NCBI GenBank assembly: GCA_035646535.1
Contig: DASRPD010000031.1
Location: 1 to 12,896 of the forward strand
Length of the DNA stretch: 12,896 nt
Reading direction: 5' to 3'
Origin: DASRPD01 sp035646535
GTDB lineage: Bacteria; Actinomycetota; Acidimicrobiia; IMCC26256; JANYLB01
Position 1 is the stretch's first letter; the number at the start of each line of letters is the position of its first letter. The position numbers and the translations under genes are program-made. This document shows positions 6,460 to 11,898 of this stretch, piece after piece. Below the pieces are notes generated by a model. That model did not search any database, was not told the origin of the DNA, and saw only the letters and a program-made list of their open reading frames with translations.

Positions 6460-7560
6460 TCAGGCGCGCGCAGCCTCATCGCCGGTGAGCGAACCGATGA
6501 ACCCGGCCCGGGGATCGGGAGTGCCGGCGAGCAGCTCCGAATACACGGCGGTGACGGCATCCGGACCGGTCGCGTCGTGGAACTCGATCCATTCCTCGGT
6601 CCAGTCCGAGAACTCGTTCCAGGCCTCGCCGAGTCTGCGATCGAGCTCGTCGCGCCCCCACTCCTGGGTTCGCTGTTTGATCTGTTCTGGCGCGAAGAAG
6701 AACGACGGCGTGGGGGCAGGCAGGTCGTCGGTCGCGACCTCGGCGTGATGATCCCAGTGGGTATCGCCGACCGTCATCGAGTGTTCGAGCATGCCGCTCA
6801 GGTGAGTGTGCACCGCGTGGCGAACGTCTGCGTTGCCGGCCACGTCGACGTACACGGCCGGCACGCGCTCGAGCGCAGCGATGTCGTCGTAGGTGACCAC
6901 GCGGTCGTACGTCCCGAGCTCGTCCACGAACTGGGCATTTCTCGCCGATGTGAGACCGACGACGCGCTGGCCTCGGCGGCGGGCCAGGAACGCGACACCG
7001 ATGGAGGTCTTGCTCGAGGCACTGGAGACGACGATCTGCCGCGCGCCGAGATCGTCGTGGTCGGCGAGATAGTCGTCGATGAGGAACGACGTGAAGAACA
7101 GCGGGTAGAGCAACATCTGCTGGCGCTCCCGATCCGCGCGGTAGAGCGCGTCCGCCGCACACCGGGTGTACCGGTTGTACGCGCCGGCCATCGCACCGCG
7201 ATGAGCAGAGACATCGGTCACCCCGCCTTCGTCGCTGCGACCGGGCTCGATGACCAGCTCGGACGCCATCGGGAAAAACCCGTACAGCCGCTCACCGACG
7301 ACACACGATGGCGAGCGGCTCTCCACGACATCACCCACGCCCCACACGGGGATGCGCCCCCACACTCGGGCGTCGTCCCCGTCCACCGGGAAGAAGTCCC
7401 AGTAGTGCATCGCGTCGCCGAACACCGCGTAGGTGATGTTGTTCGACGACAGCGCGAAGGCGTCGATGCGGATCCGGGCCTGTCCGTCGGTGAGCGGTTC
7501 GGAGACCACCTCTCGGGTGCGGACCCGCGAGAGGTCCGCGCGGGCTACCTCGACGATCAT
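6460..7560 (-). CDS. DUF2855 family protein
   Basis: This 366-residue protein matches the pattern I associate with DUF2855, an uncharacterised family distantly resembling medium-chain dehydrogenase/quinone-reductase folds. The N-terminal half has a GroES-like look: SNNITYAVFGDAMHYWDFFP (39-58), GRIPVWGVGDVVES (68-81) and VGERLYGFFPMAS (88-100). The middle has a Rossmann-like strand and loop, IVVSSASSKTSIG (176-188), then RVVGLTSARN (199-208) and DRVVTYDDI (219-227). This suggests NAD(P)H binding, but no zinc-ligand set or known catalytic residue can be seen. The C-terminal part is rich in Trp, Phe and acidic residues (EAWNEFSDWTEEWIEFHD, 312-329). The ATG at 7560 is preferred because GAAGGTG precedes it by 5 nt; the open frame extends about 105 codons upstream into basic, low-complexity sequence. 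It is divergent from the small lipocalin-like gene. The substrate is unknown; a ketone, enone or aldehyde reductase is only a guess. Confidence 0.75.
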   Translation of the reverse strand: MIVEVARADLSRVRTREVVSEPLTDGQARIRIDAFALSSNNITYAVFGDAMHYWDFFPVDGDDARVWGRIPVWGVGDVVESRSPSCVVGERLYGFFPMASELVIEPGRSDEGGVTDVSAHRGAMAGAYNRYTRCAADALYRADRERQQMLLYPLFFTSFLIDDYLADHDDLGARQIVVSSASSKTSIGVAFLARRRGQRVVGLTSARNAQFVDELGTYDRVVTYDDIAALERVPAVYVDVAGNADVRHAVHTHLSGMLEHSMTVGDTHWDHHAEVATDDLPAPTPSFFFAPEQIKQRTQEWGRDELDRRLGEAWNEFSDWTEEWIEFHDATGPDAVTAVYSELLAGTPDPRAGFIGSLTGDEAARA

Positions 7561-7565
7561 GTCAT

Positions 7566-7572
7566 CACCTTC
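7566..7572 (-). promoter_or_regulatory. Shine-Dalgarno site of the DUF2855 gene
   Basis: GAAGGTG on the minus strand lies 5 nt upstream of the ATG at 7560. It sets this start within a much longer open frame. Confidence 0.65.
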
Positions 7573-7682
7573 GCCATCAGATCTTGGATGATGCCGACGA
7601 TCATGGGCGGACATGAGCCCTACGATCAAGATTGCTGACAGTCGTTGGCCTCGCCCCACCGACTGTTCCCAGAGGATCACAC

Positions 7683-7688
7683 GAGGAG
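7683..7688 (+). promoter_or_regulatory. Shine-Dalgarno site of the lipocalin-like gene
   Basis: GAGGAG lies 6 nt upstream of the ATG at 7695 and selects it over the earlier in-frame start at 7632, which has no comparable site. Confidence 0.7.
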
Positions 7689-7694
7689 TCAGCC

Positions 7695-8195
7695 ATGTCC
7701 GGTGACATTCCCGTTGCGCACACGCCGCCCGGCGGTTACGGCGCCGAGATGCCTCCACCGATCCTTTCCGGTTGTGACGAGCCGCTGATCGCGGGCGCAC
7801 CCGACCTGCGCGGCACCTGGCGCGCGGTTGCCGTCGAGGTGGAGGGCGCACCCGCGGGGGCGGACCATCCGGCATACCGCCACGTGCAACGGATCGAGCA
7901 GTGCGACGATCGCATCGTCGTCACCGGGGGCGGCGTCATCCACGACATGCGCTGCGACGGCACCGAGGCCAACGGCGTGCATGACGTCGCCGAGTTCGAT
8001 GACACGACGCCGATCACGGTCGTGGCCACCTATGAGAACGGGGTGCACACCCTGCGTCCCGTCGGGATCCCCATCGAGGTCACCCGAGCCCTCGACGGTG
8101 ACCAACTGGTATGGACCTACCTCGGCTTCACCGCGCGACTCGAGCGCAGCGAAGACCCGACGCCGGCACCACCGTCGGCCTCACGGTTGCATTGA
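7695..8195 (+). CDS. Small protein with possible lipocalin-like beta-barrel
   Basis: This 166-residue protein is not one I recognise by name. After a Pro/Gly-rich N-terminus (1-36) comes a GTWRAVAVEVEG strand (40-51). Short beta-type strands separated by polar turns follow: IVVTGGGVIHDMRCDG (74-89), PITVVATYENGVHTLRP (106-122), IPIEVTRALDGDQLVWTYLG (125-144) and FTARLERS (145-152). A GTW motif followed by alternating strands, and a late 'R-x-L-D-G-D-x-L-V-W' hairpin, recall lipocalin/FABP-like ligand-binding barrels. There is no signal peptide or membrane segment, so it is probably cytosolic. Cys27, Cys70 and Cys87 are present. The start at ATG 7695 is set by GAGGAG 6 nt upstream. It is divergent from DUF2855 across 134 bp and convergent with the alpha/beta-hydrolase gene. 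Shared control with DUF2855 is plausible; ligand binding is inferred. Confidence 0.65.
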   Translation: MSGDIPVAHTPPGGYGAEMPPPILSGCDEPLIAGAPDLRGTWRAVAVEVEGAPAGADHPAYRHVQRIEQCDDRIVVTGGGVIHDMRCDGTEANGVHDVAEFDDTTPITVVATYENGVHTLRPVGIPIEVTRALDGDQLVWTYLGFTARLERSEDPTPAPPSASRLH

Positions 8196-8227
8196 GTCGG
8201 CGCGCCGCCTTCCGACGGCCGCGCGAC
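8196..8227. terminator. Long hairpin between convergent genes (candidate bidirectional terminator)
   Basis: A stem starts immediately after the lipocalin-like stop. GTCG (8196-8199), CGCG (8201-8204) and CCG (8205-8207) pair with CGG (8216-8218), CGCG (8220-8223) and CGAC (8224-8227), giving eleven GC-rich pairs with one bulged base on each strand and an 8-nt loop. It lies between two convergent genes, which suits a bidirectional terminator. No U-tract is present. Confidence 0.5.
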
Positions 8228-8259
8228 ATCCGATGGGCAAGCTTTCAGAGCCCCGCCGG

Positions 8260-9687
8260 TCAGTTCGGGATCTGCGAGAACACGCCGGCGGCCAGCAGCT
8301 CGTAAGCGTCGGGTGCGAGCAGGAACCCGCCCGCCAGCGCCGCGACGAGAGAGGCCGTCCACTGCGCAACGAACGCATCGTGGGTCGGGTAGAGCGCGCT
8401 GAGCTGCGCGCTCGTCAAGGGCGTCGTGCTGCCGAAGAGCCGGCAGAAGCCGGGGCCCGAGTTGAGGCCGGTGATGGTCGCGACCGGCGCATCGACCTGC
8501 GGCGAGCGCACGCCGCCGAGGGCGTTGCCCTGGGCGTCTCTGGTCAGGACCACCGGCGACGTCGAATCGACGTCGAGCAGCGGACCGACGGCCGGGGTGG
8601 TACCGGTCTGTACCCAGGCGTCGAGGCCGTGGAACGCCGCCTGCAGGATCCAGTGGTGCGGACCCGCGTTGATGGGGCTGGCGCAACCGCTGGGCGCGGG
8701 GTTCGGGTTGCGCATGAGCGCGAACATCTGGACGGCACCGTTGCCGTTGCCCGTGTCGCCGAAGCCCAGCCCCGCCATGTACGCGTCGGCGTGGGAGGTG
8801 CCGGCCATCTCCCACTGGCGGAACTTCGGGGTGTCGGGTTGGCGGACGACAAGGTTCGAGCCGATCACGTCACCCTCGGCCTGCACGACGAACACCGGCT
8901 CGGCGAGGTCGTCGCGGATCAGCGAGGGCGACGGGGTCGGGACCGGGGTGAGCGGCGTCTGGGCGAGGGCCGAGCCCGACGTGCCGCGGCTGTGCACGAG
9001 GAACCCGTCGTAGGTCTTGACGAGCGGATGGATCGCGTCGATGTAGGTGACGAGGCGGCTCGCGGACTGTGATTCGCCCGCCGCGAGGACTCGCTGGGGC
9101 GCGAGGCCGCCGAGCACGTTCGGGTTGGTGCGAATGACCTTGCCCGCCCACGTGAACATGTCGTAGGAGAAGCTGTCGCCCGGGTGCACGAGCGAGCCGT
9201 ACCGGTCGGCGCAACACGCCTTGAGCGTGTTGACCCCCACCGCCTGAGCCGACACACCGACCCAGACGGTCCCGTCCCGGACGAACTCGTTGTGGGCCGA
9301 GACCCAGTCGTTCGCGAGATCGGCGCCGGCACTCACGTTGAGCCACTCGACGACCACGGTGCCGTTGAACTCCGCCGGGTCGACCGGGCGGTGGACGACG
9401 AGGCGCGTCTTGAACGCGACACCGGAGTTGGCCGGGTCGGGTGCGACCTGCCACTTCCCGTCGCTCGTCAGCGGAGCAGTCGGCGTGTAGGCGTCGGCGA
9501 GGCCGGCGAGGAAGTACTCCGACTGCTCATAGCCGAGTGCGGAGACGTCGAGACCCACGGCGAGGCTCGGGACGCCCGGGCCGGTGATCGGTCCCTGGAC
9601 GCAGGACGCGGTGAAGACCAGAACGACGACCGCCCCGATCCACAGAGCTGCGGGCCGGCGTCGCGTCGTCCGGGTCGTCCCTCGCAT
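8260..9687 (-). CDS. Exported alpha/beta-hydrolase-domain protein
   Basis: This 475-residue exported protein has a twin-arginine-like basic start (RRR at 9-11), a hydrophobic segment (14-27) and Cys29 in TASC. That could be a degenerate lipobox (Thr instead of Leu/Val/Ile at -3) or a Sec cleavage region. The rest matches the uncharacterised 'alpha/beta hydrolase domain-containing' family of large bacterial exported hydrolases. It has the strand and oxyanion region GTVVVEWLNVSAG (109-121), a nucleophile elbow GESQS (204-208) with Ser206, a candidate acid Asp273 in VVQAEGDVIG (267-276) and a candidate base His299 in MAGTSHADAY (294-303). A carboxylesterase or amidase acting on extracellular substrates is expected; the exact one is unknown. 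The ATG at 9687 is chosen because GAAGGGGGG lies just upstream and it starts a proper signal peptide. It is divergent from the HSD10-like SDR, which may process its product, but this is speculation. Confidence 0.85.
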   Translation of the reverse strand: MRGTTRTTRRRPAALWIGAVVVLVFTASCVQGPITGPGVPSLAVGLDVSALGYEQSEYFLAGLADAYTPTAPLTSDGKWQVAPDPANSGVAFKTRLVVHRPVDPAEFNGTVVVEWLNVSAGADLANDWVSAHNEFVRDGTVWVGVSAQAVGVNTLKACCADRYGSLVHPGDSFSYDMFTWAGKVIRTNPNVLGGLAPQRVLAAGESQSASRLVTYIDAIHPLVKTYDGFLVHSRGTSGSALAQTPLTPVPTPSPSLIRDDLAEPVFVVQAEGDVIGSNLVVRQPDTPKFRQWEMAGTSHADAYMAGLGFGDTGNGNGAVQMFALMRNPNPAPSGCASPINAGPHHWILQAAFHGLDAWVQTGTTPAVGPLLDVDSTSPVVLTRDAQGNALGGVRSPQVDAPVATITGLNSGPGFCRLFGSTTPLTSAQLSALYPTHDAFVAQWTASLVAALAGGFLLAPDAYELLAAGVFSQIPN

Positions 9688-9691
9688 GTCG

Positions 9692-9700
9692 CCCCCCTTC
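9692..9700 (-). promoter_or_regulatory. Shine-Dalgarno site of the alpha/beta-hydrolase gene
   Basis: GAAGGGGGG on the minus strand lies 4 nt upstream of the ATG at 9687 (8 nt from its AAGG core). It supports that start over the longer frame that opens at 9873. Confidence 0.7.
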
Positions 9701-9935
9701 GCCCGGGCCAGAGTACCGCTACGCCGCGAGCTCGATCCGGGACACCGGATGGTCGGCGGGCTCGGGTACAACGGGCATGGCTCACGCAGCAGTGTCATCG
9801 CGTGTCGCTCCGTGCCCCATCGAGAGGCCGTGGCCGCCGGGCAAGAGGACCTCCCCGCAGCCGTCGCTCGCACGAGCCGCCAGAGGCTCGCCGCGAGATC
9901 CCACGGACTCCGGGTGGCGCTCGGCGACGCCGAGC

Positions 9936-9943
9936 GGGGAGGA
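9936..9943 (+). promoter_or_regulatory. Shine-Dalgarno site of the HSD10-like SDR gene
   Basis: GGGGAGGA lies 7 nt upstream of the ATG at 9951. It selects that start over the in-frame ATG at 9777 and over the next ATG at 9960. Confidence 0.8.
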
Positions 9944-9950
9944 TGCCCGC

Positions 9951-10709
9951 ATGGACGTCATGGGAAAGAAGGCCGTCGTCGTCGGTGGGGCATCGGGGAT
10001 GGCGAGAGCCACCGCGGAGCTGCTGGCTGAGCGAGGCTCATCGATCGCGATCTTGGACCTGCCCACGTCGGCCGGCGCCGAGGTCGCGCAGGCCCTCGGG
10101 GGCACGTTCCATCCGGTGGACGTCACCGACGACGAAGGCGCGGAGCAAGCATTGGCCGATGCCGTCGCCGCGCTGGGGGGCCTGCACATCGCGGTGAACA
10201 CCGCGGGGGGAGGCATCGCCAAGCGCACGCTCACCCGCGAGGGCCCGCACCCCCTCGCGGACTTCCGTCGCATCGTCGAGCTCAACCTCATCGCGACGTT
10301 CAACCTCAACCGGCTCGAGGCCTGGCACATGTCACACAACGAGCCGGAGGACGACGAGCGGGGGGTGATCATCAACACCGCGTCGATCGCCGCGTTCGAG
10401 GGACAGATCGGTCAGATCGCCTACGCGGCCGCGAAGGCCGGCATCGCGGGGATGACACTCACGATGGCACGCGATCTCGGCTCGATGGGGATCCGGGTCG
10501 ACGCGATCGCACCGAGCTTGTTCAGCACCGGAATGACCGACGGGATCCCCGACGACATGGCGGCGGCCCTCACCAGGGACGCGGCGTTCCCCAAGCGGAT
10601 GGGCCGGCCGGGTGAGTACGCCAAGCTCGCCCTCGCCATCGTCGAGAACCCGATGCTGAACGGCGGCACCATCCGCCTCGACGGCGGCCAGCGCTTCGCC
10701 CCGAAGTAG
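9951..10709 (+). CDS. HSD10-like SDR (3-hydroxyacyl-CoA dehydrogenase type 2-like)
   Basis: This 252-residue SDR closely resembles the HSD10/3-hydroxyacyl-CoA dehydrogenase type 2 group, which oxidises 3-hydroxy-2-methylacyl-CoAs and steroid alcohols with NAD+. HSD10-type signatures are AILDLPTSAG (33-42) with Asp36 selecting NAD, HNEPEDDERGVIINTASIAA (129-148), FEGQIGQIAY (149-158), IRVDAIAPSLF (181-191) and ENPMLNGGTIRLDGG (232-246). The catalytic residues are Asn112, Ser145, Tyr158 and Lys162. The nucleotide loop reads VGGASGMA (11-18), so the third glycine of TGxxxGxG is Ala18; this is uncommon but may still bind cofactor. The start is fixed by a strong Shine-Dalgarno site, and the frame upstream to 9777 has no family similarity. 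A beta-oxidation or branched-chain/steroid side-chain role is likely. No partner thiolase or hydratase is nearby. It is divergent from the exported hydrolase. Confidence 0.88.
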   Translation: MDVMGKKAVVVGGASGMARATAELLAERGSSIAILDLPTSAGAEVAQALGGTFHPVDVTDDEGAEQALADAVAALGGLHIAVNTAGGGIAKRTLTREGPHPLADFRRIVELNLIATFNLNRLEAWHMSHNEPEDDERGVIINTASIAAFEGQIGQIAYAAAKAGIAGMTLTMARDLGSMGIRVDAIAPSLFSTGMTDGIPDDMAAALTRDAAFPKRMGRPGEYAKLALAIVENPMLNGGTIRLDGGQRFAPK

Positions 10710-10720
10710 CCTGACGAAAC

Positions 10721-10752
10721 GCCCGAGCCGGACGAGTCGTCCGATGACGGGC
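10721..10752 (+). terminator. Strong hairpin after the HSD10-like gene (candidate terminator)
   Basis: Eleven bases after the stop, GCCCG (10721-10725) pairs with CGGGC (10748-10752). Inside it, CGGACGA (10729-10735) is mirrored by TCGTCCG (10737-10743), and unpaired bases on both sides join the two stems. The inner arms are perfect over seven bases, although the central pairs must open to form a loop. No U-tract follows. Position and strength fit a terminator that separates this gene from the phosphoesterase gene. Confidence 0.55.
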
Positions 10753-10823
10753 CGCTGAGATCGCCCATCTGGCGTCTCCCGACCGTCCGAGAGTTGGCGC
10801 GCCGGGCTCAATGCAACGGTGCC

Positions 10824-10854
10824 CCATGCCGAATGTATGTACGGAACGGCATGG
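10824..10854. repeat. Inverted repeat upstream of the phosphoesterase gene (possible operator)
   Basis: CCATGCCG (10824-10831) and CGGCATGG (10847-10854) form a perfect 8-bp inverted repeat around a 15-bp, locally AT-richer spacer. It lies 47 bp upstream of the phosphoesterase ATG, in a 192-bp intergenic gap. It could bind a dimeric regulator or fold as an mRNA hairpin; nothing identifies the regulator. Confidence 0.45.
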
Positions 10855-10901
10855 CCTCGCCCGCTTGGACGCAGGGTGAGACGGTCGGGGAAAGGACTCC
10901 A

Positions 10902-11777
10902 ATGACGCGACGGCTCACTGCCATCGTCGGGGTGTGCGCGATCCTGTTCGTGCTGGAGAGTTGCGCCACGCCGCCGGCGAGCGCGGTGTGCAACAACGGG
11001 CGAGCCACGCCGGCGAAGTATCAGAGTGTCGTGGTGTTCTCGTTCGAGAACCGGACCTGGTCGGGGGTGGGCGGGGCCGGCTTCAACTCGATGCCGTACC
11101 TGCACTCGCTCGCGCGGTCATGCTCGTACTTCTCGTCGTGGACCGAGACGAGCTCATCCCAGAACAGCCTGACCCAGTACGGCGGCCAGGTGACCGGAGC
11201 GTTCGAGCCCGGACTCGTCAACGACTGTTCACCATCGGCATCGTGCTCTACGACCGCGGACAACATCTTCCGCCAGGCGCGAGCCGCAGGCAAGACCGCG
11301 ATCAACTACGTGGAGGGTGCAACCGCGGGCTGCTCGGCGGCCGGGAACGCGGCCAAGCACGTTCCCAGCCTGTACATGTGGGGCGCCGACGATCCGGCCT
11401 TCTGCGACGCGCAGACCCGCCCGTACCGCGAGCTCGACCCGAACAACCCGCCGAACTTTGCGTTCGTCACCCCCACCGAATGCAACGACGGCCACGACTG
11501 TTCCAACGGCACCGTCGACAACTGGGCGCGCACGCACGTGCAGCGGGTGCTCAACTCCTCGCGCTATCGGGCAGGCCAAGTCGCCGTGTTCATCTGGTAC
11601 GACGAGGACTCACCCGTACCCAACATGCAGATCGCGCCGACGGCCAAACCGGGCCCGTCCACCACGAGCGGCATCGGCTACGCGTCGACGCTCCAGGCCT
11701 GGGAGTCCATGCTCGGATTCCCATGCCTGGCCAACGCGTGCACCGCACCCAACCTGCGCACCGTGGCCAGGATCTGA
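10902..11777 (+). CDS. Exported phosphoesterase-family protein, cysteine-rich
   Basis: This 291-residue exported protein appears to belong to the phosphoesterase family that contains acid phosphatases and phospholipases C. The N-terminus has a basic start, a hydrophobic segment (7-18) and LESC, so Cys21 could be a lipidated cysteine; the Glu at -2 is unusual for a lipobox. Family motifs are VVVFSFENRTWSGV (43-56) with a metal-binding Glu49/Asn50 pair, a Ser-rich TETSSSQNS stretch (81-89) where the nucleophile is expected, TPTECNDGHDC (190-200) with Asn195, Asp196, His198 and Asp199, and IWYDEDSP (231-238). Ten further cysteines (30, 74, 109, 115, 144, 168, 194, 200, 275, 280) suggest several disulfides outside the cell. 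The ATG at 10902 is preceded by AAAGGA 5 nt upstream; the longer frame from 10794 lacks a signal-peptide start. It would hydrolyse phosphate esters; the substrate is unknown. It appears to be transcribed alone. Confidence 0.8.
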   Translation: MTRRLTAIVGVCAILFVLESCATPPASAVCNNGRATPAKYQSVVVFSFENRTWSGVGGAGFNSMPYLHSLARSCSYFSSWTETSSSQNSLTQYGGQVTGAFEPGLVNDCSPSASCSTTADNIFRQARAAGKTAINYVEGATAGCSAAGNAAKHVPSLYMWGADDPAFCDAQTRPYRELDPNNPPNFAFVTPTECNDGHDCSNGTVDNWARTHVQRVLNSSRYRAGQVAVFIWYDEDSPVPNMQIAPTAKPGPSTTSGIGYASTLQAWESMLGFPCLANACTAPNLRTVARI

Positions 11778-11795
11778 GCGGCCGGCTCCGTTGCA

Positions 11796-11827
11796 TTCGG
11801 CGACGCCCGTATCCGGTGGGCGCCGAA
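11796..11827. terminator. Hairpin between phosphoesterase and acyl-CoA synthetase (candidate terminator)
   Basis: TTCGG (11796-11800) pairs with CCGAA (11823-11827), and CGCCC (11804-11808) with GGGCG (11818-11822). A 3-nt bulge lies on the left side and the loop is 9 nt, for ten pairs in all. It starts 18 bp after the phosphoesterase stop, between convergent genes. No clear U-tract is present. Confidence 0.45.
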
Positions 11828-11898
11828 ACACTCATCCGGACCGAGCGGCGAGGGCCCAAGGTCAACCCGTCGGCGTCGTCGTGCGAGAGGCCGGTGCT

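Noticed and set aside
7561..7875. 105-codon upstream extension of DUF2855
   Set aside because: The sequence is basic and low-complexity, lies opposite the lipocalin-like gene, and is bypassed by a clear Shine-Dalgarno site before 7560.
8198..8207. Palindrome CGGCGCGCCG as a stand-alone operator
   Set aside because: It falls within the larger hairpin at 8196-8227 after a stop codon, and short GC palindromes are common at this base composition.
9777..9950. 58-residue N-terminal extension of the HSD10-like SDR
   Set aside because: It has no similarity to SDRs, and a strong GGGGAGGA site directly precedes the ATG at 9951.
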